Assembly: GCA_024401115.1 (NCBI GenBank)
Contig: JAKSLP010000016.1
Location: forward strand, 1 to 55,158
Length of the DNA stretch: 55,158 bases
Source: Bacteroidaceae bacterium
GTDB taxonomy: Bacteria; Bacteroidota; Bacteroidia; Bacteroidales; Bacteroidaceae
Direction of reading: 5' to 3'
The notes beneath the pieces are model-generated. The model searched no databases. It saw only the letters and a list, made by a program, of their open reading frames with translations, and was not told the DNA's origin. The translations under genes and the position numbers were made by a program. How positions within the stretch are numbered: the stretch's first letter is position 1; each line of letters opens with the position of its first letter. Below, piece by piece: positions 39,866 to 49,673 of this stretch.

Positions 39866-39897
39866 TTTGGTACTCTTCCAAAAATATACTATTTTTG
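39866..39897 (+). promoter_or_regulatory. Promoter of the sialic acid operon
   Basis: TTTG (39866-39869), a 20-base spacer, TATTTTTG (39890-39897): a full consensus match. The predicted start near 39904 leaves about 12 bases before ATG 39916. Confidence 0.7.
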
Positions 39898-39915
39898 TGG
39901 AATAAACCTGCGTCT

Positions 39916-41010
39916 ATGAGAACATTGTCAGTCATTCTTCTTTTGGTTTTTTGTGTGGCGTGCAGAAATACTGAGGCGCCTCTTTCCATGGACTGTTCTC
40001 AATATACTATGAATCAGAGTGATGACAGATATGCGATAGGCGTTTCTGCGCAGTATGCCGGTGTGCTTCACAACCGGATTATCCAGGCTGGCGGTTGCAA
40101 TTTTCCTGATATTCCTGCTGCCGATGGTGGTAGTAAGGTGTATTACGATGCCATCTATGCCGCCACTTTACCCTTAGGCCATGAGGCATGGACGCAGATA
40201 GGCAAACTGCCCGTTCCTGCTGCATACGGAGCCACCGCTTGTTACGGAAATTTCCTCTATTTGATTGGAGGACAATCGGCTGATGGCCCATTGAAGAGTG
40301 TTTTCAGAATGAGCCTTCAGGATGGAGAAGCTACCTTGGAGCAGTTGCCCGATTTACCCTATGCGGTTGATAATGCCACCTGTGCAGTGGGCACCGATGG
40401 CTTTTACCTGATAGGAGGAAATGCCGATGGCCAGCCTACCGGCGCAGTATTGCACTATACGCTCGGCAGTGATTCCAACACCCGTGCCCTTCCTTCACTT
40501 CCTGACGGCAACCGTCTGCAGGCCGTTTCTGCTGTTGTTGATAATCAGCTGTTTGTGATGGGCGGTTATTGTCCTCCATCACCCGAAAAAGAGGGCTATT
40601 TGCAGGATGCCTGCTATCGCTTGGATGGTGATAATTGGATTAGGATAGCCACACCTACCGATGCCAACGGTGAGATTGTCTCTTTTTCCGGAGGATGTGC
40701 CATAGCGATGGATGATCATCGTATCCTTTGTATGGGCGGCGTAAACCGCTCCATTTTCCCTATCGGATTGAATGAGGTAGAGAAGGGTAAGACCTGGCTG
40801 TCGCATCCGGTGGAGTGGTATCGGTTTAACCGTCGGGTAATGATTTACGATACCCAAACCGACACCTGGACACAGATAGGAGAGCATGAGGGAGCTGCGC
40901 GTGCCGGTGCGGCACTGGTAAGAAACCGCTATTCCTACTTTGTTCTACAGGGCGAGATCATGCCGGGAATCCGAACACCGAAGATTACTGAATTTCAAAT
41001 AAAACCTTAA
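39916..41010 (+). CDS. nanM: Kelch-type sialic acid mutarotase (NanM-like)
   Basis: Lipoprotein of about 364 residues (MRTLSVILLLVFCVAC, lipobox VAC). The mature part is a Kelch beta-propeller with repeated YLIGGQ, YLIGGN, FVMGGY, LCMGGV blades. Such proteins in nan clusters convert alpha- to beta-N-acetylneuraminate or epimerise it (NanM, cyclically permuted mutarotase). It is the first gene of the operon, 13 bases before the MFS transporter gene. Confidence 0.82.
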   Translation: MRTLSVILLLVFCVACRNTEAPLSMDCSQYTMNQSDDRYAIGVSAQYAGVLHNRIIQAGGCNFPDIPAADGGSKVYYDAIYAATLPLGHEAWTQIGKLPVPAAYGATACYGNFLYLIGGQSADGPLKSVFRMSLQDGEATLEQLPDLPYAVDNATCAVGTDGFYLIGGNADGQPTGAVLHYTLGSDSNTRALPSLPDGNRLQAVSAVVDNQLFVMGGYCPPSPEKEGYLQDACYRLDGDNWIRIATPTDANGEIVSFSGGCAIAMDDHRILCMGGVNRSIFPIGLNEVEKGKTWLSHPVEWYRFNRRVMIYDTQTDTWTQIGEHEGAARAGAALVRNRYSYFVLQGEIMPGIRTPKITEFQIKP

Positions 41011-41023
41011 ACACCAGATACCT

Positions 41024-42253
41024 ATGAAGAATAAGACTTATTATCCGTGGCTCGTAGTAGCCCTGCTGTGGGTAGTGGCCCTTTTGAATTATATGGACCG
41101 TCAGATGCTTTCCACCATGCAGGAGGCGATGAAGGCCGATATTACCGAGCTCAACAAGGCCGAGGCATTTGGCGCTCTGATGGCCGTCTTTCTGTGGATT
41201 TACTGTTTTCTTAGCCCCGTGGCAGGAATCATTACCGACAGGTTGAACCGTAAATGGCTGGTGGTAGGAAGTCTTTTCGTATGGTCGGCCGTTACGTTCA
41301 TGATGGGGTATGCCTCCAGCTTTGATGAATTGTATGTGCTTCGTGCACTGATGGGCATCAGCGAGGCCCTTTATATACCTGCGGCATTGTCGCTCATTGC
41401 CGATTGGCATACCGACAGTACCCGTTCTCTGGCCGTGGGAGTTCACATGACCGGTCTCTATACCGGACAGGCTGTGGGCGGTTTCGGTGCTACGGTAGCC
41501 GCCGCATTCTCATGGCAAACCACCTTCCACGGCTTTGGTCTTATCGGCATGGTTTATGCCCTGGTACTGATAGCCTTTCTGCATGAAAACCCTGTGCATC
41601 AGGCAGAACCGGTCAAGCGTGAGGGAGAGAAGGGCCCATCGCTGCTGAGCGGATTGAGTGTGGTGCTGTCCAATTTTGCCTTCTGGATTATCCTCTTGTA
41701 TTTTGCCGTTCCCAGTCTTCCGGGTTGGGCTACCAAGAACTGGTTGCCAACCCTGTTTGCCGAGAACCTGAATATTCCGATGAGTCAGGCAGGACCGCTT
41801 TCCACCATTACCATTGCCGCTTCCTCGTTTGCCGGTGTCATCATTGGTGGAATTGTCAGTGACCGCTGGGTGCTGAAAAATGTGCGCGGACGCATTTACA
41901 CCAGTGCCATCGGTTTGGGAATGACCATTCCGTCGCTGATGCTGCTGGGATTAGGAACCAGCATGGTATCGCTGATTGGCGCAGGATTGCTGTTCGGTTT
42001 GGGTTACGGCATCTTCGATGCCAACAATATGCCTATCCTCTGCCAGTTTGTATCTGCCCGTCATCGTGGCACCGCCTACGGTATCATGAACATGATTGGC
42101 GTCTGTGCCGGTGCGGCCGTTACGCAGGTACTGGGCAGCTGGACCGATCAGGGCAGTCTGGGCATGGGCTTCTCACTGATGAGCATCGTGGTACTGGCCG
42201 TGCTGATACTCCAGTTGGTATGTCTGAAACCTAAAGTCGCTAATTTTGAATAA
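41024..42253 (+). CDS. nanT: MFS sugar-acid transporter (NanT-like)
   Basis: Protein of 409 residues with twelve predicted membrane segments; it belongs to the anion:cation symporter group of MFS (start YPWLVVALLWVVALLNYMDR; D and R typical of that group). Position between mutarotase and lyase genes points to N-acetylneuraminate import. Closely spaced with both neighbours (13 and 17 bases). Confidence 0.82.
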   Translation: MKNKTYYPWLVVALLWVVALLNYMDRQMLSTMQEAMKADITELNKAEAFGALMAVFLWIYCFLSPVAGIITDRLNRKWLVVGSLFVWSAVTFMMGYASSFDELYVLRALMGISEALYIPAALSLIADWHTDSTRSLAVGVHMTGLYTGQAVGGFGATVAAAFSWQTTFHGFGLIGMVYALVLIAFLHENPVHQAEPVKREGEKGPSLLSGLSVVLSNFAFWIILLYFAVPSLPGWATKNWLPTLFAENLNIPMSQAGPLSTITIAASSFAGVIIGGIVSDRWVLKNVRGRIYTSAIGLGMTIPSLMLLGLGTSMVSLIGAGLLFGLGYGIFDANNMPILCQFVSARHRGTAYGIMNMIGVCAGAAVTQVLGSWTDQGSLGMGFSLMSIVVLAVLILQLVCLKPKVANFE

Positions 42254-42270
42254 ATAAAATACACTATAAT

Positions 42271-43188
42271 ATGGAAAAGATTAAAGGACTGATAGATGCA
42301 CCGTTTACTCCGTTTTACGAGAATGGTGAAGTAAATTACGAAGTGATTCCTGCCTATGCTGCCATGCTGGCAAAGAACGGACTGGTGGGTGTCTTCATCA
42401 ATGGCTCATCGGGCGAGGGTTATATGCTGACCACAGAGGAGCGCATGAAACTGGCTGAAGCATGGGTAGCTGCTGTGCCTCAAGGCTTTAAGGTGATTGT
42501 TCATGTGGGCAGTTGCTGTGTAAAGGACAGCCGCTTGCTGGCCCAGCATGCACAGAAGATAGGTGCATGGGGCATCGGTGCCATGGCTCCTCCATTCCCA
42601 AAAATCGGACGCATCGAGGAACTGGTAAAGTATTGCGAGGAGATAGCTTCGGGTGCTCCTGAACTGCCGTTCTACTTCTATCACATTCCTGCATTCAACG
42701 GCGCCTTCCTGCCTATGGTAAAGTTCTTGGAGGCCGTGGATGGCCGTATTCCTAACTTTGCGGGTATCAAATACACCTTCGAGAGCATTTACGAGTATAA
42801 TCAGTGCCGCCTGTATAAGGATGGCAAGTTTGACATGCTGCACGGTCAGGACGAGACCATTCTGCCCGAGTTGGCTATGGGCGGTGCCCAGGGCGGTATC
42901 GGTGGAACTACCAATTACAACGGCCGTGAGCTGGTGGGCATTATCGATGCCTGGAAAGCCGGCGACTTGGAACTGGCCCGTGAGCGTCAGAACTTTGCGC
43001 AGGAGGTCATCAATGTCATCTGCCATTTCCGTGGCAACATCGTAGCCGGTAAGCGTATCATGAAACTCATCGGATTGGATTTGGGCAAGAACCGTACGCC
43101 ATTCCAGAACATGACCGACGAGGAAGAGGCACAGATGAAGAAGGAGCTGGAGGAGATTCACTTCTTTGAGCGTTGCAACCAATTCTAA
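42271..43188 (+). CDS. nanA: N-acetylneuraminate lyase
   Basis: Protein of 305 residues, a class I aldolase of the DapA/NAL family: FINGSSGEGYMLTTEER, the catalytic tyrosine in PFYFYHIPAFNG, and the Schiff-base lysine in NFAGIKYTFES. It splits N-acetylneuraminate into N-acetylmannosamine and pyruvate. The GSSGE (Ser-Ser-Gly-Glu) signature matches sialic acid lyases rather than DapA. Confidence 0.92.
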   Translation: MEKIKGLIDAPFTPFYENGEVNYEVIPAYAAMLAKNGLVGVFINGSSGEGYMLTTEERMKLAEAWVAAVPQGFKVIVHVGSCCVKDSRLLAQHAQKIGAWGIGAMAPPFPKIGRIEELVKYCEEIASGAPELPFYFYHIPAFNGAFLPMVKFLEAVDGRIPNFAGIKYTFESIYEYNQCRLYKDGKFDMLHGQDETILPELAMGGAQGGIGGTTNYNGRELVGIIDAWKAGDLELARERQNFAQEVINVICHFRGNIVAGKRIMKLIGLDLGKNRTPFQNMTDEEEAQMKKELEEIHFFERCNQF

Positions 43189-43194
43189 TGGACC

Positions 43195-44379
43195 ATGGAA
43201 GATATCAGAAATTACCTGAGTAAGTGGGCAGACCGCTACCGTAAGGATTTGACCGAGAATATTTTGCCGTTCTGGTTGAAGTACGGAATGGACCCTGTGA
43301 ATGGTGGCGTATATACTTGCGTGGATCGTGACGGAACCCTGATGGATACCACCAAATCGGTATGGTTCCAGGGTCGCTGCGGTTTCATCATGGCCTATGC
43401 CTACAACAATATTGAGCCGAATGCCGAATGGCTGAAAGCCAGCAAGAGTTGCATTGATTTCATCGAGGCTCATTGCTTTGATACCGATGGCCACATGTAT
43501 TTCGAGGTAATGGCCGATGGAACTCCGTTGCGCAAGCGCCGTTACGTGTTTTCCGAGGGATTCGCAGCCATTGCCATGAGCGAGTATTCCATCGCATCGG
43601 GCGATAAGACCTATGCGGAAAAGGCACTCAAACTGTTCAATCACATTATATATATGTTGGAAACTCCGGGATTCCTGGAGGCCAAATATCTGCCTGCACA
43701 ACCATCGCAGGGTCACAGCATCACCATGATTCTGGTCAATACGGCATCCCGCATCCGTGCGGCCATCAATGACCCGTTGCTCACACAGCGCATTGATCAG
43801 TCCATCCATGCCCTGCGCACCTACTTCATGCACCCTGAGTTTAACGCGCTGCTGGAGATGGTGGGCCCTAACGGCGAGTTTATCGATAACATCAATGGCC
43901 GTCTGATCAATCCGGGACATTGCATCGAGACCAGCTGGTTTATCCTGGAGGAAAGCAAGAGCCGCGGATGGGATAAGGACTTGAACGACATGGCACTGAC
44001 CATTCTGGACTGGTCGTACGAGTGGGGATGGGATAAGGAGTACGGTGGCATCATCAATTTCCGCGACTGTAAGGGATTCCCTCAGCAGGATTACAGCCAG
44101 GACATGAAGTTCTGGTGGCCGCAGACCGAGGCCATCATTGCCACCCTGTATGCTTATCAGGCCACAGGCGATGAGAAGTACCTGGAACTGCATAAGCAGA
44201 TCTGCGACTGGACGTATGCGCATTTCCCTGATGAGCAGTATGGCGAGTGGTACGGATACCTGCACCGCGACGGCACTGTGGCACAGCCAGCCAAGGGTAA
44301 TATTTTCAAGGGTCCGTTCCATGTGCCAAGAATGATGATCCGTTGCTATACACTGATTCAAGAAATACTTAATAAATAA
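43195..44379 (+). CDS. nanE: N-acylglucosamine 2-epimerase (AGE/RnBP type)
   Basis: Protein of 394 residues, an (alpha/alpha)6 barrel of the AGE family. GRCGFIMAYAYN, RYVFSEGFAAIAM, catalytic histidines in NPGHCIETSW and GPFHVPRMM, and DMKFWWPQTEAI are family features. It converts N-acetylmannosamine to N-acetylglucosamine; Bacteroides uses this type in place of the kinase/NanE route. The gene ends two bases before the HD gene. Confidence 0.9.
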   Translation: MEDIRNYLSKWADRYRKDLTENILPFWLKYGMDPVNGGVYTCVDRDGTLMDTTKSVWFQGRCGFIMAYAYNNIEPNAEWLKASKSCIDFIEAHCFDTDGHMYFEVMADGTPLRKRRYVFSEGFAAIAMSEYSIASGDKTYAEKALKLFNHIIYMLETPGFLEAKYLPAQPSQGHSITMILVNTASRIRAAINDPLLTQRIDQSIHALRTYFMHPEFNALLEMVGPNGEFIDNINGRLINPGHCIETSWFILEESKSRGWDKDLNDMALTILDWSYEWGWDKEYGGIINFRDCKGFPQQDYSQDMKFWWPQTEAIIATLYAYQATGDEKYLELHKQICDWTYAHFPDEQYGEWYGYLHRDGTVAQPAKGNIFKGPFHVPRMMIRCYTLIQEILNK

Positions 44380-44380
44380 A

Positions 44381-44965
44381 ATGGAAACACCAATAACAAG
44401 AGAGCAGGCATTGGCCCTGCTGAAGACCTATAATAAAGACCCGTTTCACATTCAGCATGCCTACACCGTAGAAGGCGTAATGCGCTGGTTTGCTGAGCAG
44501 TTAGGCTATGGCCAGGACGTAGAGTTCTGGGGCATGGTGGGCCTGCTGCACGATATCGATTTCGAGATGTACCCTGAGGAGCACTGCATCAAGGCACCCG
44601 AGTTGCTCCGTGCCGGAGGAGTAGGCGAGGAGATGATTCACGCCATCTGCAGCCATGCTTACGGCATGCATGTGGATGTAAAGCCCGAGCATCAGATGGA
44701 GAAGGTGCTGTTTGCCACCGACGAGTTGACCGGCTTGATTTGGGCCACCGCCCTGATGCGTCCTACCAAGAGCACCCAGGACATGGAACTGAAATCGCTG
44801 AAGAAGAAGTATAAGACCAAGAACTTTGCAGCCGGTTGTTCGCGCGATGTGATTGAGAAGGGAGCCGAGATGTTGGGATGGGATTTGAACGACCTGCTTC
44901 AGCAGACTCTGGATGCCATGAAGGCCTGCGAGGAAAGTGTAAACACCCAAATGAGCGCCGAATGA
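44381..44965 (+). CDS. HD-domain hydrolase
   Basis: Protein of 194 residues. The HD motif is visible as HIQHAYTVEGV...GLLHDIDFEMYPEEH...ICSHAYGMH, giving H, HD and D positions of the metal site. Family members are phosphohydrolases of nucleotides or similar compounds. It sits inside the sialic acid operon, an uncommon neighbour whose substrate is unknown. The stop overlaps the next start (ATGA). Confidence 0.8.
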   Translation: METPITREQALALLKTYNKDPFHIQHAYTVEGVMRWFAEQLGYGQDVEFWGMVGLLHDIDFEMYPEEHCIKAPELLRAGGVGEEMIHAICSHAYGMHVDVKPEHQMEKVLFATDELTGLIWATALMRPTKSTQDMELKSLKKKYKTKNFAAGCSRDVIEKGAEMLGWDLNDLLQQTLDAMKACEESVNTQMSAE

Positions 44966-45432
44966 AAAAGATCATCAATCCATGGGTAAAGAAAGCCGGA
45001 TACAACTGCTACGGCTGTTGCCCGAACAATCCATCGGGTTTGCACCTCAGTTTCTGGGAAGATGGTGATTATATATTGACCAAATGGTGTCCGCAACCCG
45101 ATTATCAGGGATGGATTGACACCTTGCATGGCGGCATCCAGTCACTTTTGGTGGACGAAGTGGCCGGTTGGGTAGTAGTGCGCAAACTGCAGACCTCGGG
45201 AGTGACCAGCAAGATGGAGGTGCAGTACCTGAAACCTATCTCCACACTGGATCCGGGACTGACCATTCGTGCCAAAATCGTAAAGCAGTTGCGCAACATA
45301 GTCTTTATTGAGGCCGAGATCCTGAATTGCCGCGATGAGATCTGCACCAAGGCCACCCTCACTTATTTCTGTGCATCACAGCAGAAAGCTCGCGAGGAAT
45401 TCCAGTTTGAGGGCTGTGAAGTGGAAGAATAA
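44962..45432 (+). CDS. PaaI-like hotdog-fold thioesterase
   Basis: Protein of 156 residues from ATG 44962, which overlaps the HD gene stop. PaaI/YiiD-type hotdog domain: GLHLSFWEDGDYI, then WIDTLHGGIQSLLVDEVAGW with the G-G-x-x-x-x-x-x-D-E pattern, then strands to TYFCASQQ. It is cysteine-rich at the start (YNCYGCCPNN), as in several Bacteroidales homologues. It would act on an acyl-CoA thioester. It is tightly coupled to the HD gene. Confidence 0.75.
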   Translation: MKKIINPWVKKAGYNCYGCCPNNPSGLHLSFWEDGDYILTKWCPQPDYQGWIDTLHGGIQSLLVDEVAGWVVVRKLQTSGVTSKMEVQYLKPISTLDPGLTIRAKIVKQLRNIVFIEAEILNCRDEICTKATLTYFCASQQKAREEFQFEGCEVEE

Positions 45433-45524
45433 TCAGTTGCTCAAAATACCACATTGATTGGACAAAAAACATAAGTTGTAAGAAAAAAGGTATGATTAAA
45501 TTTACAGCGCCAAAAATCGAATGT

Positions 45525-47708
45525 ATGAAAAAATCAAATCTATTACCTTTTACCTTATTCATGGTAGCATGTCAGTCGGCTCCTGAAGCCCCCACTGCCA
45601 CTGCCCAGAATGCATATGACCCGATGCTGGATGCCAACAGCATTGTGGCATCGGTTCCGGGTACCGAGAAATGGGAAAGCTGCTACATGTGGCATCCCGG
45701 ACAGTTGGCCGCATGGCAACAGGCATGGAATCTGGCCAGCAGTAAGGCCCGCTGCATCAATGTGGGCTATCCCGGCTCGTATTACAAGAAAAGTACCGAT
45801 ACCTGGTTCAAGCGTCAGGTATCCTTTGATAAGGACACTCCGCTCAAGTGGACCGGTTCGGGTACAGTTACCCTGACCGTTGACGGCCAAAGTGTTGATG
45901 CTCAGCAGTCTTCATATACCGTTCCTGCCGGACAGCATGAACTGGTATTTTATGTGCAGACCACTGATCATCTTCCGGCTCTGATGATTGACGGGCAGAA
46001 TCCTGCCGATTGGCAGGCCAGCACCGATGGAACGACATGGCATCTGACGGAGAGTGATGCCCGCTTCTGTTATGCCGATGTTTTGCCCGATGCCCGTCAG
46101 GAAGTGGGAGTGACCGTAGCTCCGCGCTCGTATCTGGTGCAGGGAAATGCCACCGAGAAGAACGGTGTATTGACCATTCCACAAGGCAGCAGTGCCGTGG
46201 TGGATTTTTATTACCTGGAATTGGGAAACATCAGTATGACTGCACAGGGCGACGGTGAACTGGCATTCACGGTTGGCGAGACCGTTCAGGAAGCCATGAA
46301 TCAGGATCAGAAGCAGTTCGAGCAGTTCCCTATACCATCCATGAAGGTAAGCGGCCAGCAGCACCTGGAATTGCCAGAGAATGCCCTGCGCTACCTGAAT
46401 ATCCAGGCCGTAAGCGGCGACATCCAGATCAGTGATATCCAGTTTACCGCACTCCTGTGGCCGGTACAGTTCCAGATGCAGTTCAACTGCGATGACCAGG
46501 AACTGAACCAGTTGTTCCAGGCAGGTATAGCCACTCAGCATACCTGTATTCACAATTTCTATCTGGACGGAGTGAAGCGCGATTTCCTGCCATGGGCCAT
46601 GGATGCCGTGGTAAGCAGCATGGGTGGCGACTATGCGTTTGGTGAACAGCAGATTAGCCGCAACGGCATTTCCATTGCGCTGATGCCCGAGAATGCCACA
46701 CAGCAGGACTTGGGCGTGATTGACTATCCGTTGCATGCGCTCATCGGCTTGCGTCAGGAATACCTCCGCTACGGTGATCTGCGTACATCCCTGATGTTCC
46801 GCGACCGCATCGAGGGTCAGCTCTCGGTGTTCGAGAAGATGCAGGATGAAAGGGGATTCATTACGGCTATCGACAACGGATGGGGTTTCATTCCGGGATG
46901 GGATATCCAGAACGGTCCTGAGCATACGGGCATTGCGGCCTATGCACAGATGCTGCTGATGGAGAATTTCCGTATTGCAGCCCAGTTTGCCGCATTGTGG
47001 AATGAACCCGCTTTGGTAAAACATTATACCGAAAAGGCAGAGCAGTTGAAATCCAGCATTGTAGATGCGTTCTGGGATGCCGGGCGTCATGCGTTTATCA
47101 ACGGATTCGCCCTGGATGGCAGCCGTGACGAGCGATTGTCGCACCACACCCAGTACTGGTCGGTACTGACCGGTTTGTATCCGGAAGGCGATTACGAGAC
47201 CCTGTTTACTCAGGTATATCCGTCCATCCCTGACTACGAGGATAACATCAGTTACGAAAAGGGATATGAGGCTATTGCCTTTGCCCGTGCCGGGTATAGC
47301 GACCGCTTTATCCAAACCCTGAAGAATGTGTGGGGAGCCTGGCTGAAGAAGGGGCACACTCGCTATCCGGAGAACTTCCAGATTCATGCATCCGAGGCAC
47401 AGCAACTGGAGTTCTATCACCGTCAGTTCGGTTTGAGCCTGTGTCATGGTGCCAATGGCGTTCCACCTATCACTACCATCGTCTTCGGTCTGATGGGTAT
47501 GGAGCAGCAGATGCAGGCACCAGGCCAGTATACCTTTACTCCTAATTTATATAGCTTGAAGCATTTTCAGGCCACCATTCCGGTTCACGAGGGTATCATT
47601 ACGATGAAGGTGGACGGCGAAACCTGCACCGTCACGGCTCCAAAGGGATGCCAGGTGACGGTTGACAACCGCTATATTCCAAATCATAAGATAGTTGTTA
47701 ATCAGTAA
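45525..47708 (+). CDS. GH78-like alpha-L-rhamnosidase lipoprotein
   Basis: Protein of 727 residues from ATG 45525, lipoprotein signal with lipobox MVAC. N-terminal beta-sandwich domains (about 20-330) precede an (alpha/alpha)6 barrel with DGVKRDFLPWAMDAVVSSMG (the DGxKRDxLPWxxD block of GH78-related families), GWDIQNGPEHTG, and QYWSVLTGLYPEGD. A final beta domain ends IPNHKIVVNQ. The sugar is uncertain: the family includes rhamnosidases, and the neighbourhood concerns sialylated or other glycans. It lies 92 bases after the thioesterase gene without a clear promoter. Confidence 0.7.
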   Translation: MKKSNLLPFTLFMVACQSAPEAPTATAQNAYDPMLDANSIVASVPGTEKWESCYMWHPGQLAAWQQAWNLASSKARCINVGYPGSYYKKSTDTWFKRQVSFDKDTPLKWTGSGTVTLTVDGQSVDAQQSSYTVPAGQHELVFYVQTTDHLPALMIDGQNPADWQASTDGTTWHLTESDARFCYADVLPDARQEVGVTVAPRSYLVQGNATEKNGVLTIPQGSSAVVDFYYLELGNISMTAQGDGELAFTVGETVQEAMNQDQKQFEQFPIPSMKVSGQQHLELPENALRYLNIQAVSGDIQISDIQFTALLWPVQFQMQFNCDDQELNQLFQAGIATQHTCIHNFYLDGVKRDFLPWAMDAVVSSMGGDYAFGEQQISRNGISIALMPENATQQDLGVIDYPLHALIGLRQEYLRYGDLRTSLMFRDRIEGQLSVFEKMQDERGFITAIDNGWGFIPGWDIQNGPEHTGIAAYAQMLLMENFRIAAQFAALWNEPALVKHYTEKAEQLKSSIVDAFWDAGRHAFINGFALDGSRDERLSHHTQYWSVLTGLYPEGDYETLFTQVYPSIPDYEDNISYEKGYEAIAFARAGYSDRFIQTLKNVWGAWLKKGHTRYPENFQIHASEAQQLEFYHRQFGLSLCHGANGVPPITTIVFGLMGMEQQMQAPGQYTFTPNLYSLKHFQATIPVHEGIITMKVDGETCTVTAPKGCQVTVDNRYIPNHKIVVNQ

Positions 47709-47735
47709 GATAGTAAAATGTAACACCAGATAACC

Positions 47736-49418
47736 ATGAAAAAAGAATTAATGACACTTCTGGCACTGGCCACCCTGACCGTCAATGCTCAGGCCCAGTT
47801 GCCTGCACTGAAGAAAATAGGCACCAGCACCTGCCTGATGGTAGACGGCAAGCCATTTGTGATGCGCTCGGGCGAGCTGCATAACTCCACCGCATCCTCC
47901 ATCTCCTACATGCAGCAGGAAAAGGTGTTCGACCGTTTGAAAGCCATGAACCTGAACTCCGTGATTGCCACGGTATCCTGGGAACTCATGGAACCGGTAG
48001 AGGGCAAGTACGACTTCTCGCATGTGGATTACCTGCTGAAGGAAGCCCGTGCCCACGACATGAAGCTGTCCCTCATCTGGTTTGGCAGTTTCAAGAACCC
48101 GTTCATGACCTATGCTCCGCTGTGGGTAAAGGGCAATGCCAAGAAGTTCCCTCATGCGGTGGACGAGCAGGGTAAGGATATGGAGATGCTGTGCCTGCAG
48201 AACGAGACCCTGCAGAAAGCCGAAATCCGTGCCTATACCGCACTGATGAAGTACCTGAAGGACAATGACAAACAGCATACCGTAGTGATGATGCAGGTGG
48301 AGAACGAGCCTGGACTGCGTGGCAGCAAACGCGACTTCTCAGCACAGGCCGAAAAGGCATGGAAGAGCAATGTGCCGTCTCAGTTGATCGACTACCTGAA
48401 GAAGAACGATGCCACTCTGATGCCCGACCTGAAGAAAGCCTGGAACAGCAATGGCAGCAAGACCAAGGGCGATTGGGAGACCGTATTCGGCAAGAGCTTG
48501 ACCGCAGATGACGGTTCCAATCCTATCCTGAACCTGACCGAGCATCTGTTCACCGCATGCACCTATGCCACTTATCTGGATGCCCTTTCAGAGGCAGGCA
48601 AGAAGGTCTATGCACTGCCCACCTTCATCAATGCCTCGGTGTTTGGTACCAACAGCCGCGGCCGCAGCTTGGGCAACGGATGCAGCATTGGCGATTTCTT
48701 CGATGTGTACCGTGCATGTGCCCCATCCATTGATATCCTGACCCCCAACAGCTACATGCAGCAGCTGGATCAGATTTGTGAGCAGTATTCCTGGAAGGGA
48801 AATCCTATCTTTATCCCAGAGAGTAGCGTTCAGGGCGCCCGTGGTCTGTATGCCGTAGGCGAGTGGGATGCCATCTGCTTCTCTCCGTTCGGTATCGACA
48901 GTGCCGATAAGGGCAGGAATGAGGCTGCCGGTCAGCGACTCAAAGAGTGCTACGCTCTGATGGCAGATATGGAACCGCTGATTCTGAGCAACTTGGGTAG
49001 CGATAAGATGCGCGGTGTGTACATCTACAACGGTCATGATGCGATGGATATCGAGATGGGCGACTATAAGATCTCCTTCATTCCACAGAAGGGATTCGAT
49101 ATCGGTGCCCTGATGGCCGGTGCCAACAACGGAGCCAATTTGGGTGGCACTCCCGCTCCAGAGAAGAAGGTGGAAGGTGGAGCCATCATTATCCAGACCG
49201 CTGCCGATGAGTTCATCTTTGCCGGTTACGGAATCAATGCCACCATTGCCATGAAAGACGGTGTGAAGCACAAGTTCTGCGGATATGATGCCATCTACGA
49301 GGGCCAGTTTAAGAACGGAAACTTCGTTCCTGGTCGCCTGCTGAATGGTGATGAGCGAAATGTCACCATTACCGAGGATGAAGTAAAAGCACTGAAAGTA
49401 AAGCTTTTCCATTATTAA
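47736..49418 (+). CDS. GH35/GH42-like beta-galactosidase with DUF5597-type tail
   Basis: Secreted protein of 560 residues (signal to about NAQAQ, residue 21). TIM barrel: MVDGKPFVMRSGELHNST, acid/base E191 in VENEP, nucleophile E362 in FIPESS. The C-terminal domain (about 420-560) matches the DUF5597 type seen beside such barrels. Typical activity is beta-galactosidase on oligosaccharides. It follows the GH78-like gene by 27 bases and ends the operon at a hairpin. Confidence 0.8.
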   Translation: MKKELMTLLALATLTVNAQAQLPALKKIGTSTCLMVDGKPFVMRSGELHNSTASSISYMQQEKVFDRLKAMNLNSVIATVSWELMEPVEGKYDFSHVDYLLKEARAHDMKLSLIWFGSFKNPFMTYAPLWVKGNAKKFPHAVDEQGKDMEMLCLQNETLQKAEIRAYTALMKYLKDNDKQHTVVMMQVENEPGLRGSKRDFSAQAEKAWKSNVPSQLIDYLKKNDATLMPDLKKAWNSNGSKTKGDWETVFGKSLTADDGSNPILNLTEHLFTACTYATYLDALSEAGKKVYALPTFINASVFGTNSRGRSLGNGCSIGDFFDVYRACAPSIDILTPNSYMQQLDQICEQYSWKGNPIFIPESSVQGARGLYAVGEWDAICFSPFGIDSADKGRNEAAGQRLKECYALMADMEPLILSNLGSDKMRGVYIYNGHDAMDIEMGDYKISFIPQKGFDIGALMAGANNGANLGGTPAPEKKVEGGAIIIQTAADEFIFAGYGINATIAMKDGVKHKFCGYDAIYEGQFKNGNFVPGRLLNGDERNVTITEDEVKALKVKLFHY

Positions 49419-49567
49419 GATAAACAGAAGGGGTTCCACATTCGGTTCCCCTTTTGTTTTTGTTTATAGGAACCAGCCTTTTTTGCCACATTGATGCGTG
49501 ATTTTGCCTGATTGATCTCGAACAGGTTGGCGTTCACGCTACGCATTACGATAAAATAATTGATCAT
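49415..49567 (-). CDS. Possible small protein or gene remnant
   Basis: A 50-codon frame (ATG 49567, start MINYFIVMRSVNANLFEINQ) with coding-like composition for about 35 codons. It then runs through the terminator hairpin of the GH35-like gene. The tail beyond TYR 34 is probably not original. It may be a truncated small gene; the family is not recognised. Confidence 0.35.
   Translation of the reverse strand: MINYFIVMRSVNANLFEINQAKSRINVAKKAGSYKQKQKGNRMWNPFCLS
49428..49460 (+). terminator. Terminator of the glycosidase operon
   Basis: AAGGGG (49428-49433) pairs with CCCCTT (49448-49453), continued by CC/GG, followed by TTGTTTTTG. Confidence 0.7.
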
Positions 49568-49588
49568 AGTTTTTAGTTTGTTACCCTT

Positions 49589-49673
49589 TGTCATGTTGAG
49601 CGTTAGCGAAACATCTTTCTAAACCGGAAGGTTTACTCACGAGGTAAGATCCTTCGCTCTGCTCAGGATGACA
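49589..49673. repeat. Inverted pair of REP-like units
   Basis: TGTCATGTTGAGCG...ACATCTTTCT facing AAGATCCTTCGCT...CTCAGGATGACA, like the pair at 32864-32948. Confidence 0.6.

Noticed and set aside
42406..44361. Minus-strand frame of 651 codons
   Set aside because: It lies entirely opposite the lyase and epimerase genes; a shadow of their codon bias with no domain features.
45912..47447. Minus-strand frame of 511 codons
   Set aside because: Antisense shadow of the GH78-like gene.
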